Below are positions 41,973 to 51,848 of a stretch of DNA of 64,000 bases, piece by piece. This stretch comes from Mycobacterium vicinigordonae. Lineage in GTDB: Bacteria; Actinomycetota; Actinomycetes; Mycobacteriales; Mycobacteriaceae. Numbering within the stretch: position 1 is the stretch's first letter; the number at the start of each line of letters is the position of its first letter. Position numbers and translations under genes: made by a program. Location of the stretch: assembly GCF_013466425.1 (NCBI RefSeq), contig NZ_CP059165.1:1054001-1118000 (forward strand), read 5' to 3'. The notes under the pieces are model-generated. The model did no database searches and was not told where the DNA came from. It saw only the letters and a program-made list of their open reading frames with translations.

Positions 41973-44354
41973 TTAGACCATTTCGTTCTTGGTCAGCCAG
42001 CGCATCACCGGCCATCCGATGAACACCGGCAGCCAGCAGGTGAGCACCCGGTACAGCAGTACGGACGGCACCCCGATGGCCGCGGGCACGCCGAACGCGG
42101 CGAGTCCACCGATCAGGGCGGCCTCCACTGCACCGACGCCACCCGGGGTGGGGGCGGCCGACGCCAACGTCCCACCCACCATCGTGACGACCGTGACGGT
42201 GACGAACGTGGTGCCCCCACCGAACGCTTCCACGCTAGCCCACAACGCTAGCGCTGCACCGAGGGTTGTTCCGGCACTGCCCAATACGATCAGCGCAAGT
42301 CGTTTGGGCTCTTTGGCCAGCTCGACGAGGTCATTGGTGACCTCCTTGAGTTTGGGTTGCAACTCAATGGCCAGCCAGCGCCGCAGGTTGGGCACGAACA
42401 GGAAGGTGCCGATGATGCCCAGCGCGACCCCGGCGATCAGGTACAGCACCGTGGCATTCGGCACGAAATGCGACAGGTCGGTCGAGGTTCCGGCCACCGC
42501 GCTGAAGAAGATCAGCAGCGACAGGTGGACGATCACCTGCACGGCTTGTTGCAGGGCCACCGCGGCGGTGGCGCGCAGCGCGTTGAGGCCGCTCTTTTGC
42601 AGGAACCGAGTGCTCAAAGCCAGCCCGCCCACCCCTGCAGGGGTCGTGGTTGCCGCAAAAGTGTTGGCAATCTGCATGATTGTGAGCTTCCAGAAGCTCA
42701 CCAGCCCGTCGGCACAGGCCCACAGCGCGCCGGCCGCACCGACATAGGTCAAGCCCGATACCGTCAGGCCCAGTAACGCCCACCACCAATTGGCGTTCCG
42801 GAGCTCGGAGAAGAACGTCGGCACGGTGCTGATGAACGGGTATGCGACGTAGACCAGGGCTCCGATCAGCACCAGCTGGATGACCTGGCTGCGGCTGAAC
42901 CGGGTGATGGTCTCGTCTTTGATCTGGTCGGCGCCGGTCTGCCGCTTGACTTCCCCGCGGGCGTCAGCGATCACCGCCTTCGCATTGGGCACTGATGCCC
43001 GGATACGTTTCGGCACAGCCGATTTCGTTAGTCGCCGGGAGGCGTCGAGGATGGTGTCCTTGCCGAACGCATCGATCGCGGCGGCCACCGCCGACCTCGC
43101 GTCATACAACGCCGATGTGGTCACCAGCAGGTGGGCGATATCGGATTGCAGCTGGGCGTCAGTGGCGCCGTATTCGGCGGCGCCGAAACCGCCGAACAAA
43201 ACCCGGCCGTCGGCGACGGTGATCTCTTTGCAGCGCAAGTCGCCGTGGGATACCTGATGGTCGTTGAGGGTCCGCAATGCCTTCCACACCTGCAGTACCG
43301 GTGTTTCGGCCGCGCACTCGTCGAGCGGAATACCCTGAACTGGATTGTGCGCGTACAGGGTCCACCCGCGGTCGAGCGCGGCCATCGCGATGGTGGCGGA
43401 GTTGGCGACGCCAATATCACCGATCGCGATGGCCATTAGTGCGCGGTGCTCCACCGCCCGGCGCAGCGAGGTCTGCAGCGGAGCGGTCTCCGACCCGCGC
43501 AGCCGCAACTTCCACCACAGCTGGCGCAGCGCGCCGCCGCTGCGTTGATGCGGGCCGTACAGCTCGACCGTCGCACTGGCCTCGGGATCGGTGGATTCGG
43601 CCGAGAGCACCAGCGGTCCCGGGCCGCCGGGGCGCACCACCAGCAGTCGGGACGCCAGGAATCCGCGCTTGGCCAACGCGCGAACCGCGCCGTCCAGCGG
43701 CACCTCGAGTGCGGGAGTTCCGACCACCAGCACCACGAAGGCGCCGACGAACCAGCCCACTGCCAATCCGACCACCGCACGGGCGGGGACGATCGCGCTG
43801 ACAACGAGGTGGATCGGCACAAAGGCCAGCAACAATCCCCACCACCAGTGCCGCCAGCGCGCCGGCAACCACGGGCCCGACACGGTCAGCACCGCCGCCA
43901 GCATCGCAATCCATCGAGGGTCGTCGAGAAACTGGGCGGGCAGCGTGCTGAGTTTGTCGGAGAGGTCGAAGTGCCAGCGCGGTGCCGCGATCCGGTTGCT
44001 GCTGATCGACAGCGGCAGGAAGGCCATCAACCCGGCGGCGGCGTATGCCGCAAGCAGCTTCCATTGCCGGGAAACGATCAGCCCGATCAGGATCACGAAC
44101 GGAAGCGCGAGGATCGCGGTGCCGTACACCAGGTACACCAGATCGGCCTGGTTGGGGCTCAACACCCCGACGATCTCGGAGATGGATTTTTCCAGGGCCA
44201 CCCATCGCGGCCGGGTGATCAGTGAGCTCGTCACCACCGCTATTAGGGCCACCGTCGCCAGCGCCAGCCGGATGATGTCGTTGGTCCGCCGGGTGAGTGG
44301 TTGCAGCAAGCTGCCGGACACAGTGATGTCGCGACCGTCAACTCGCATGTGCAC
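41973..44354 (-). CDS. MprF/YbhN-type membrane protein with kinase-like segment
   Basis: A 793-residue integral membrane protein, homologue of M. tuberculosis Rv0585c. N-terminal membrane segments (about 25-200) come before a soluble part (about 210-460) with a degenerate kinase core: VSHGDLRCKEITVADGRVLFGGFGAAEYG holds HGD and FGGFG in the places of HRD and DFG, so it may be a pseudokinase of the RIO/ABC1 type. The C-terminal half (about 480-790) is the lysylphosphatidylglycerol-synthase-like transmembrane region (TTPAGVGGLALSTRFLQKSGL, AAPTPGGVGAVEAALIGGL). A role in moving or guarding a lipid is likely. The GTG at 44354 follows GAGGGA. It is convergent with the mannosidase gene, 9 bases apart. 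Confidence 0.85.
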   Translation of the reverse strand: MHMRVDGRDITVSGSLLQPLTRRTNDIIRLALATVALIAVVTSSLITRPRWVALEKSISEIVGVLSPNQADLVYLVYGTAILALPFVILIGLIVSRQWKLLAAYAAAGLMAFLPLSISSNRIAAPRWHFDLSDKLSTLPAQFLDDPRWIAMLAAVLTVSGPWLPARWRHWWWGLLLAFVPIHLVVSAIVPARAVVGLAVGWFVGAFVVLVVGTPALEVPLDGAVRALAKRGFLASRLLVVRPGGPGPLVLSAESTDPEASATVELYGPHQRSGGALRQLWWKLRLRGSETAPLQTSLRRAVEHRALMAIAIGDIGVANSATIAMAALDRGWTLYAHNPVQGIPLDECAAETPVLQVWKALRTLNDHQVSHGDLRCKEITVADGRVLFGGFGAAEYGATDAQLQSDIAHLLVTTSALYDARSAVAAAIDAFGKDTILDASRRLTKSAVPKRIRASVPNAKAVIADARGEVKRQTGADQIKDETITRFSRSQVIQLVLIGALVYVAYPFISTVPTFFSELRNANWWWALLGLTVSGLTYVGAAGALWACADGLVSFWKLTIMQIANTFAATTTPAGVGGLALSTRFLQKSGLNALRATAAVALQQAVQVIVHLSLLIFFSAVAGTSTDLSHFVPNATVLYLIAGVALGIIGTFLFVPNLRRWLAIELQPKLKEVTNDLVELAKEPKRLALIVLGSAGTTLGAALALWASVEAFGGGTTFVTVTVVTMVGGTLASAAPTPGGVGAVEAALIGGLAAFGVPAAIGVPSVLLYRVLTCWLPVFIGWPVMRWLTKNEMV

Positions 44355-44492
44355 GGCTCGTCCCTCGGGGTCCTTCGGATCGGTTGCGGGTGCCGGCGTC
44401 GGCTGTTCTACGACAACTTAACGTGCCGACCTCTGCCGATCCTGCTCAAGTAGGGTCGGCAGGGATGTGTCCCATAAAGAGGGGGTCTGGGC

Positions 44493-45434
44493 GTGGCGCG
44501 TAGCGATGGCGACAGTTGGGAGATCACCGAGAGCGTAGGGGCCACCGCGCTGGGGGTAGCCGCGGGGCGGGCCGCCGAGACCGAAAGTGAAGATCCGCTG
44601 ATCAACGACCCCTTCGCACGGGTATTCCTGGACGCCGTCGGGGACGGGGTGTGGAGCTGGTTTTTCACCGCCGACCTGCCGGACGCGGTGATCGAGGCCG
44701 AGCCGCAGTTGCCGGCTGAGATGCAATTGATGGTGAGCTACACAGCGTGTCGGACCGCGTTCTTCGACGGTTTCTTCCTCGATGCCGCCCAGGCAGGGGT
44801 GAACCAGGCTGTGATCCTGGCCGCTGGGCTGGACTCGCGAGCATGGCGGTTGCCCTGGCCGGACGGGACCACGGTCTACGAACTCGACCAGATCAAGGTG
44901 CTGGACTTCAAGGTTTCCACCTTGGCCGGCCACGGTGCCGAGCCGTCCTGCGACCGGATCGGCGTCGCCGTGGACCTGCGTGACGACTGGCCGGCGGCGC
45001 TGCGACGGGCCGGGTTCGACCCGTCGGCGCGCAGCGCCTGGTCGGTCGAAGGTTTACTGCCTTATCTCCCGGCAGCAGCCCACGAGTTGCTGTTTGAGCG
45101 GATCCAGGGCTTGTCCGCCGCTGGCAGTCGGATCGCCGTGGAGGCGCACGGACCCGGTTGGATGGATCCGGACCTGTTGGCGCAGCGGCAGGAGCGAGGG
45201 CAACGGCTGCGTGGGCTGATCGCAAAGGCAGACCCGGATCGCCAGGTGCCCGCCACCCAAGAGCTGTGGTACCTCGAGGAACGCGAAGACGTCGGCAGCT
45301 GGCTGAGCCGGCACGGGTGGCAGGCCACGGTGACTCCGGCCAGGGAGCTGATGGCGGGTTACGGTCGCGGGGTTCCCGACGGGATCGAAGACCCCACGCC
45401 GCGCACGCTGTTTGTCGCCGCGGTGCGCTCCTAG
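44493..45434 (+). CDS. TIGR00027-family SAM-dependent methyltransferase
   Basis: A 313-residue member of the large mycobacterial Rv0726c/Rv0731c-type methyltransferase family. Marks: [23 protein letters not shown] at the start, DPLINDPFA, the SAM-region [26 protein letters not shown] and [10 protein letters not shown]. The family resembles leucine carboxyl methyltransferase and is thought to O-methylate small acids, but substrates are unknown. The GTG start follows GAGGGGG by about 8 bases. It is divergent from the MprF-like gene and convergent with the amidohydrolase. Confidence 0.9.
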   Translation: MARSDGDSWEITESVGATALGVAAGRAAETESEDPLINDPFARVFLDAVGDGVWSWFFTADLPDAVIEAEPQLPAEMQLMVSYTACRTAFFDGFFLDAAQAGVNQAVILAAGLDSRAWRLPWPDGTTVYELDQIKVLDFKVSTLAGHGAEPSCDRIGVAVDLRDDWPAALRRAGFDPSARSAWSVEGLLPYLPAAAHELLFERIQGLSAAGSRIAVEAHGPGWMDPDLLAQRQERGQRLRGLIAKADPDRQVPATQELWYLEEREDVGSWLSRHGWQATVTPARELMAGYGRGVPDGIEDPTPRTLFVAAVRS

Positions 45435-45446
45435 CCGCGGCGCTCG

Positions 45447-46718
45447 CTAGGCGGTGCTGCCCTTGACCAGTCGTCCATCCTTGACGATGGCGGTGAAAGC
45501 CTCGGCGGGCCTGGCGATCAGTGAGATGTCGGCGACCGGGTCCCCGTCGACCAGGATCAGGTCGGCCAGCGCTCCTTCGTCCACCACCCCCAGCCGGCCC
45601 GGATAAGGGTTGCGCGGCCCAGACATGGCCAGCAGCTGCGCATTGTGGAACGTAGCCTGCTGCAACACTTCTGCCGGCTTGAACCAGCGCGTCAGCTTGG
45701 CCAGCTGGGCGCCTTGGCGGGTCGCGAGGTGGGCATCGAACAAGGTGTCGGTGCCGAACGCGATCTTGACGTTGTGCTTGATCGCGAGTTCGTAGGCCCG
45801 GTCGGTGCCGGCGACCATCTGCTTGAACTTGGGAATATTGGCGGGAGGCAATGGTGTCGCATCCTCGTCGTCGAGGAACGGCTGCAAACACCACCAGATG
45901 TCCTTTTCGGCCAGCATCTCGACAGTCTCCTCGTCTATGAGCTGGCCGTGCTCGATGCAACGGACACCGGCCGCCACGGCGGTACGGATCGCCCGGGGAG
46001 TGTAGGCGTGCACCGTGACGTAGGTGCCCCAGTTCTCGGCAGCTTCCACCGCTGCGCGCATTTCGGCGTAGGTGAACTGCGAGACATCGAGCGGGTCGTA
46101 GGGTGAAGCGACTCCGCCGCCAGCCATCAGCTTCACTTGAGATGCGCCGCGGCGCAAAACTTCTCGCGCCCCGCGCAGCACCTCGGCTTCACCGTCGGCG
46201 ATGACGGCCGCACCCACGATCTCGGTGTAGCTCAGGTGACCGCAGATGCCGCGCGGTACCTCGTTGGGCAACCGGAAGTCGCCGTGGCCGCCGGATTGCG
46301 AGATGAAAGCACCGGCCGGGAAGATGCGCGGACCCAGGATTGCGCCCTCGTCGATGGCCTGCTTTATCCCGAACACCGGGCCGCCCAGGTCGCGAACCGT
46401 GGTGAAGCCGCGCGACAGCGTCTCTTCCGCGCTGACCACGGCCTTGGCGATCACGTAACCGATCTCGCTGACCTGCGCCTCGATCGCCGGGATGGTGGTG
46501 AAGGCAGCGTGCCAGTGTGCATCGATCAGACCCGGTAGCAAGGTCTTCCCCGTACCGTCGAGCGTTGGCCCGCTTGATGTTCCGGCGCCATTGCCAGTAC
46601 TGGGGGTGACCGTCGCGATCAGGCCGCCGCGGAGCGTGACGTCCAGCGGTCCGGTGATGCGGGCGTCCACGCTGTCGAAGACGTTGACATTGGCGATGCG
46701 GAGGTCGTGCGTTTGCAT
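45447..46718 (-). CDS. Metal-dependent amidohydrolase (imidazolonepropionase-like)
   Basis: A 423-residue amidohydrolase-superfamily enzyme. Metal ligands and catalytic residues are visible: HxH in GLIDAHWH, the bridging Lys in SQVKLMAGGG, His in VTVHAYTP and CIEHGQL, and Asp in AFGTDTL. The small beta domain is split between the termini (DLRIANVNVFDS and LGVVDEGALADLILVDGDPV). Related enzymes cut prolidase-type or acyl-peptide bonds or carboxylate amides. RBS GAGGAG precedes the ATG by 6 bases. It is on the same strand as recDBC but 82 bases downstream of recD and probably not linked in function. Confidence 0.9.
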   Translation of the reverse strand: MQTHDLRIANVNVFDSVDARITGPLDVTLRGGLIATVTPSTGNGAGTSSGPTLDGTGKTLLPGLIDAHWHAAFTTIPAIEAQVSEIGYVIAKAVVSAEETLSRGFTTVRDLGGPVFGIKQAIDEGAILGPRIFPAGAFISQSGGHGDFRLPNEVPRGICGHLSYTEIVGAAVIADGEAEVLRGAREVLRRGASQVKLMAGGGVASPYDPLDVSQFTYAEMRAAVEAAENWGTYVTVHAYTPRAIRTAVAAGVRCIEHGQLIDEETVEMLAEKDIWWCLQPFLDDEDATPLPPANIPKFKQMVAGTDRAYELAIKHNVKIAFGTDTLFDAHLATRQGAQLAKLTRWFKPAEVLQQATFHNAQLLAMSGPRNPYPGRLGVVDEGALADLILVDGDPVADISLIARPAEAFTAIVKDGRLVKGSTA

Positions 46719-46800
46719 CCGGAACTCCTCGTCGACACCTGGAAGCTGACGTCACCGGGCGCCGCAAAGCGTCCATGGCCAGCTTAAAGAACGCGTCCTC

Positions 46801-48546
46801 TCATTGACGCGGCGGTGGCATGAGCCGGTGCGCCAAGCCGCTGGCCCGGATCGCTCGTCGTCCGACGGCGGAGCGCACCGCGCTTTCAGGGCCGACCACA
46901 CGAACCTTCGTCTTGGCGCGGGTGACCGCGGTGTAGAACAGCTCGCGCGTCAGCAGTCGCGAATCCTCCGGCGGCATGAGCACGGTGACGGTATCGGCCT
47001 GGCTGCCCTGACTCTTGTGGATCGTCATCGCGTGCATCGTCTCGACATCCGACAACCGGCTGGGGGCGAACTCGAGCACATCTTCGGCACCGGCGATGAC
47101 AACGCGCAGCGTGTCCCTACGATCTGCGTCGAGAACGGTTACACCGGCGTCGCCGTTGTAGACGCCCAACCCGTAGTCGTTATTCGTGACGAGCACGGGT
47201 CTGCCGACGTACCAGGTCGACCAGATCGGCTCGCCCGTGGCCTCCGCCAGCCAGCGCTCGACCTGCCGGTTCCAATACTGAATGCCGTACGGGCCCCGCC
47301 GGTGCGCGCACAGCAGTCGATGCTCGTCGAGGGTCGACAGCGCGGCTGTCGCGTCCCCCAGCGCAGCGGCCTCCCGCAACCGGAGTGCATGCGGTACAGC
47401 TAAATTGCGCAATTGTGTCCTCGGATCGTCGGTGTCAATCCATTCGACGTGATCCCCGCCGGCACGCAGCACGTCGACTGCCAGGTCGGCGTCACCGTCG
47501 CGGATCGCCAGTGCCAGCGCGCCAATCGATTCACCGAAGCGGTGTGAGGTTTTCAACATCGCAAGTGCGGTTTGCTGCGTCCCCAGCCCGTCCACTAGGT
47601 CGGCCAGGACGGCCCCTGCTTCCACCGAGGCCAACTGGTCCGGGTCGCCGACGAGCAGCAGGCGGGTCTGGGGTCGCACCGACTCGAGCAGTCGCGCCAT
47701 CATGGTCAGCGACACCATCGAACACTCGTCGACCACGATGACGTCGTGCGGCAACCGGTTGCCGCGGTGATGGCGAAATCGCGTCGCGGTATCCGGTCGG
47801 CTGCCCAACAACCGGTGCAATGTGGTGGCTCGTAGGCCCGAAACCCGTTGTTGGTCAACCGCAGTCAGTTTACTGATTTCTAACTGCACCGCCTCGTTGA
47901 GGCGGGCTGCGGCCTTGCCCGTCGGCGCCGACAATGCGATTCGCATCCTCGGTCTGCCGGCCAGTTCAGCCTGCTCGGCGAACAGCGCCAGCAGCCGAGC
48001 CACCGTGGTTGTCTTGCCGGTGCCCGGGCCACCGGTAAGCACGGTCAACCCTTGTCGTAGCGCGACGTTCGCCGCCACACGTTGCTCCGCGAAGTCAGGC
48101 GGAAACAGGCGGTCGATACCAGCCACGTCTTCCGCTGCGCGGCTGGACAACAAGGCTACGAAGTCTTCGGCGACCTGCTGCTCCTCGCGCCAGTACCGGT
48201 CCAGGTACAACAGGCGGTGGTCGTAGACGCGCAACACCGAAGGGAATCCAACTAGCGGGCTGGCCAGCACCGCGGCCAGCCACGCGTCCGGTGCCGGCCA
48301 CGGCAAACCCGTCACGCCGACCTGCGCCTCGACCAAGCGCAAGTCGAGGCAGACCGAGCCGCCTCGCAACGCACGCACCGCCAATGCCACGGCCAGCGAG
48401 ACCAGCGGGTTCGACTCGCCGGTAATCTCCGAAAGCCTTTGTGCAACATGAATATCCGCGGAATCGATCACACCGGCCTCGTTGAAAGTCCGCAACACCC
48501 CGGTGGCCCCGACGGCCTGCCGCCAGTCCGCCGGGTCGACGGTCAT
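46801..48546 (-). CDS. recD: RecBCD exonuclease/helicase subunit RecD
   Basis: A 581-residue SF1B helicase, homologue of M. tuberculosis Rv0629c. Walker A is GGPGTGKTTTVARLL, Walker B VDECSMVSLTMMARLL, followed by LLVGDPDQLASVEAGAVLADL (motif III) and the C-terminal TIHKSQGSQADTVTVLMP (motif V). RecD drives the 5'-ended strand as the fast 5'-3' motor of RecBCD. Its ATG overlaps the recB stop by 4 bases. In mycobacteria RecBCD serves single-strand annealing, while AdnAB handles recombination. Confidence 0.96.
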   Translation of the reverse strand: MTVDPADWRQAVGATGVLRTFNEAGVIDSADIHVAQRLSEITGESNPLVSLAVALAVRALRGGSVCLDLRLVEAQVGVTGLPWPAPDAWLAAVLASPLVGFPSVLRVYDHRLLYLDRYWREEQQVAEDFVALLSSRAAEDVAGIDRLFPPDFAEQRVAANVALRQGLTVLTGGPGTGKTTTVARLLALFAEQAELAGRPRMRIALSAPTGKAAARLNEAVQLEISKLTAVDQQRVSGLRATTLHRLLGSRPDTATRFRHHRGNRLPHDVIVVDECSMVSLTMMARLLESVRPQTRLLLVGDPDQLASVEAGAVLADLVDGLGTQQTALAMLKTSHRFGESIGALALAIRDGDADLAVDVLRAGGDHVEWIDTDDPRTQLRNLAVPHALRLREAAALGDATAALSTLDEHRLLCAHRRGPYGIQYWNRQVERWLAEATGEPIWSTWYVGRPVLVTNNDYGLGVYNGDAGVTVLDADRRDTLRVVIAGAEDVLEFAPSRLSDVETMHAMTIHKSQGSQADTVTVLMPPEDSRLLTRELFYTAVTRAKTKVRVVGPESAVRSAVGRRAIRASGLAHRLMPPPRQ

Positions 48547-51500
48547 ACGGCAACCCTGCCCGCGTCGAGCAGATCAGAAATCGACGTCACCAACGCCGCC
48601 GGCGGCGCCCAGCTGAACACGCCGGCCGGGTGTCCGTCGACCACCGGAGTGTCCGGTCCGCACATGCCGCGCAGGAACAGGTACAACACCCCGCCCAGGT
48701 GCCGGTCCGGGTCGTAATCGGCCACGCGCCATCGCAGAAACCGGTGCAGCACAACGCTGTACAGCAACGCCTGCAGTGGATAGTCCGAGTGCAGCATCGC
48801 TTCGACCAGCCGCCCCCGGGTGTAGTCGGCTGCCGTCAGCGCAGAGCGGTCCGGGTCGCCGAGCCAGTTGGTCTTGTAGTCGACGACCAGATACCGGTAT
48901 TCGGCGCCGTCGGCAATCCGCAACACCGCGTCGATCGAACCGCTGAGATACCCGCGCAGCGATTGGTCGCCCAGCGGTTCGTCGATGAGCCTGTCGGCGT
49001 AGCAGGCCAACGCGTCACTGGCGGGCAAGTGGGATCGCAGCAACAGCCCCACATCCGCGAGTCGGATGTCCGCCGCGCCCCCGCGCACGTCACCGCCGGC
49101 CAAAGGAAATTCGAATTCCAACTCGCGCAACCGATCCCGTAAGCCGACTTGCCGCAGCGTCATACCCTCGGCCAGCGGGCCTAGCGGAGTGTCATGCATC
49201 GGGACCAGAGCATCGGCCAGTACCTCGGCGGGCACATCCACCGGCCACCACACCGAATGCACCCGGATCTGCGCCGCGAACTCACCGGCGAGATCGGCGG
49301 CGAACGGATCGGCTGTCTCCAGAACCGCGTGCACCAGCGAACCGAACTTCGCCCCGGTCGGCAGCGCAGCCATGGGCGAGGGTACATCGGCGGTGGCTGC
49401 GGGCTCGGCCAGCGCAATGTCGCCGACTTCGTCGTCCAGCTCGGCGACCTCGGGCTCACTGCTCGCGCCGACGGATCCCTCCGACACTCGGAGGAGGCCC
49501 GAGTAGGACGTGCGCCGCCATGCGGTGTCGATGGGTCGGTGGAAGTGGCGAATGCTCAGGTCTGATGGCGTTATTCGGCCCGAAATGGTCGGATGCGGGC
49601 CGATCACGGATTCTTCGATGACCGGGCCACCTGCGTCAGCCCACTCCTGCAGTCGCGCCCACGCTTCCTCATCGCTGATCTTGGCGGGCGTGCAGCGGTC
49701 GGGCACCGCCGCCTCTCCGGGGCGCCGGCCGCGCAGCAATCGGGACAAGCCCCCGTTTGGTTCGTCATACGCCGGCGACCACCAGGCCACAACTTGTGAC
49801 TGGGCCCGCGTCAGCGCCACGTAGGTCAGCCGGCTGTCGTCGCTGGCCGCTTCCCGACAACCCAGCTGTTCGACCTCGGCGAAATCCGGACTGTCCTTGC
49901 CCCCGATATGCAGGCAACGCACCTGCCCATCGTGGAACAACACCAGATCGCGTTCCTGGATATTGCGATTAAACGCGAAAGGCAGGTAGACGATCGGATA
50001 CTGCAGGCCCTTGCTCACCCACACCGTCATGATCTGGACCGCCGCGGCGTCGCTGTCCAGCCTGCGGTTGCGTTCGATGGCGCCGCCCCGTTCGTCACGC
50101 TGATCGCGCAGCCAATCCCGCAGCGCAGGCAGCGAATAATGCTCGCGGTGGGCGGTTTCCTGCAGGAGCTGCGTCAGGTGCGCCAGGTCGGTCATGTGCC
50201 GCTCGCCGCCTTGCCAGGACAGCACCCGGTCACTCATGCCGGCCATTTGCGCGGCCTCGAATATCGCCGCCACTCCGCGCTGTCGGGCGTGGTCGGCCCA
50301 GCTGCGTAAGGTGTCGGCTACGCCGTCGGTGAGCGAGTCACCGCCGCCGGCGAGGTCTTCGGCGGTATAGCCGAAGAACATGGTCGCCGCTGCGGCGCGC
50401 ACTATGCCGGGTCGGTGTGGTTGGTCGAAGGCTTCCAGCAGCGCCAGCCAGTCGTCGGCCGCCGCCGAGGCGAACACGTCCGAATCGCCGGTGTACACCG
50501 CCGGGATTCCGGCGTCGGACAGTGCCCGGTGGCACGCGCGGGCATCCTTGTGCGTCTCTACGATCACCGCGACGTCCCGAGCCTCCAGCGGTCTGTCACC
50601 GAACGTGGCTCCGCCGGCCAACAGAGCGCCGATGTCCGCAGCGAGGTCGCGCCCGATGTGCTCCCGCAGTTCCCCGATGGGTATATTTTGAAGTCCGCTG
50701 CGGCCCAATGCTTCTCGTCGCACCACGCGGATCCGGAACGGATCGTTGCGCGGCGCGCCGGCCAAGCGGTGGCCTCGGTGATACGCCTGCACATCGCGCA
50801 CGACGATGTCGGGGCCGCCGAGTTCGGCACCGAGCAACACCGCCTGCAGCCGGTCGACGAGCGCGGCGTCGCTTCGCCAGTTCATCGCCAGCGTCCGTTT
50901 GTCGCCTGCGTTGGCTGCGGCATGCAGATAGGTCACGATATCGCCGCCGCGAAACGCGTAGATGGCCTGCTTGGGGTCACCGATGAGGATCAGCGTGGAC
51001 CGCCCACTGAACGCGCGCTGCAACACCTGCCACTGTACCGGGTCGGTGTCCTGGAACTCGTCGACCATCACGATCGGCCAGCGTTGATGCATGCGGACGC
51101 GGGCCGGGGAGTCGTCGGTATCGAGGGCGACTGCCAACCGGATAAGCAGATCGTCGTATCCCAGGATCCCGCGCTTGCGCTTGCGCCGTTCCAGCTCGGC
51201 CAGAACGTTTTTCACGAAATCAACTCGGACCGCCGCCGAAGATCCCTGCGGCGCGTCGAGTGGCCGCAGCTGCGTCGACGGGTTATTCACCGCCTTCCGC
51301 GCGATACGCAGCGCCTCGGGGTAATCCAGTACGGGATCGTCACGCTCCTGCCCGAAATGAGCCAGGAATAGGTCGTCGACGATTTCGGTGACCAGTTCGC
51401 CGAGATCCTCGACCAAGGTGACTCCGGCGTCGGTATCGCCAGCCACCCCCAGCGATTTGAGCACCAACTGACAGAACTGATGGATGGTTGCGATAGTTGC

Positions 51501-51848
51501 GGAGTCGAAGCCGGCCAATGCATCTCGCAGGCGTTGCCTGCGCTGTTCACGTTCGGTGTCGGTGGCCGCGACGAGGCGGCAGATAAGTTGGTTGTCGCCT
51601 ACCGACGCAGGATCGTCGAAAGCATTGAGTGCGTCGACTATTTGGCATCGCACCCGCTCGCGAAGCTCTTGACTGGCCGCTCGTCCGAACGTGATCAGCA
51701 ACATTTCATCCAGGGTGGCCCGGCCTTCGGCGACGTACCGGGTCACCAGGCCGGCCAACGCAAACGTCTTGCCGGTTCCGGCACTGGCTTCCAGGACCGT
51801 GGTAGAGCGATCGCCGGGCAGCGGCCCGAGCAGGTCGAACGCTAGCAT
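48543..51848 (-). CDS. recB: RecBCD helicase/nuclease subunit RecB
   Basis: A 1101-residue SF1A helicase with a C-terminal nuclease, homologue of Rv0630c (1094 residues). Walker A VLEASAGTGKTFALAGLVTRY is at residues about 18-38; Walker B region VMVDEFQDTDPVQWQ; motif III ILIGDPKQAIYAFRGGDI; nuclease residues in YLVVDYKTNWLGD. I chose the ATG at 51848: it begins at the family's N-terminus and overlaps the recC stop (TGATG). The open frame continues 157 codons upstream inside recC but that is a shadow. Confidence 0.96.
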   Translation of the reverse strand: MLAFDLLGPLPGDRSTTVLEASAGTGKTFALAGLVTRYVAEGRATLDEMLLITFGRAASQELRERVRCQIVDALNAFDDPASVGDNQLICRLVAATDTEREQRRQRLRDALAGFDSATIATIHQFCQLVLKSLGVAGDTDAGVTLVEDLGELVTEIVDDLFLAHFGQERDDPVLDYPEALRIARKAVNNPSTQLRPLDAPQGSSAAVRVDFVKNVLAELERRKRKRGILGYDDLLIRLAVALDTDDSPARVRMHQRWPIVMVDEFQDTDPVQWQVLQRAFSGRSTLILIGDPKQAIYAFRGGDIVTYLHAAANAGDKRTLAMNWRSDAALVDRLQAVLLGAELGGPDIVVRDVQAYHRGHRLAGAPRNDPFRIRVVRREALGRSGLQNIPIGELREHIGRDLAADIGALLAGGATFGDRPLEARDVAVIVETHKDARACHRALSDAGIPAVYTGDSDVFASAAADDWLALLEAFDQPHRPGIVRAAAATMFFGYTAEDLAGGGDSLTDGVADTLRSWADHARQRGVAAIFEAAQMAGMSDRVLSWQGGERHMTDLAHLTQLLQETAHREHYSLPALRDWLRDQRDERGGAIERNRRLDSDAAAVQIMTVWVSKGLQYPIVYLPFAFNRNIQERDLVLFHDGQVRCLHIGGKDSPDFAEVEQLGCREAASDDSRLTYVALTRAQSQVVAWWSPAYDEPNGGLSRLLRGRRPGEAAVPDRCTPAKISDEEAWARLQEWADAGGPVIEESVIGPHPTISGRITPSDLSIRHFHRPIDTAWRRTSYSGLLRVSEGSVGASSEPEVAELDDEVGDIALAEPAATADVPSPMAALPTGAKFGSLVHAVLETADPFAADLAGEFAAQIRVHSVWWPVDVPAEVLADALVPMHDTPLGPLAEGMTLRQVGLRDRLRELEFEFPLAGGDVRGGAADIRLADVGLLLRSHLPASDALACYADRLIDEPLGDQSLRGYLSGSIDAVLRIADGAEYRYLVVDYKTNWLGDPDRSALTAADYTRGRLVEAMLHSDYPLQALLYSVVLHRFLRWRVADYDPDRHLGGVLYLFLRGMCGPDTPVVDGHPAGVFSWAPPAALVTSISDLLDAGRVAV

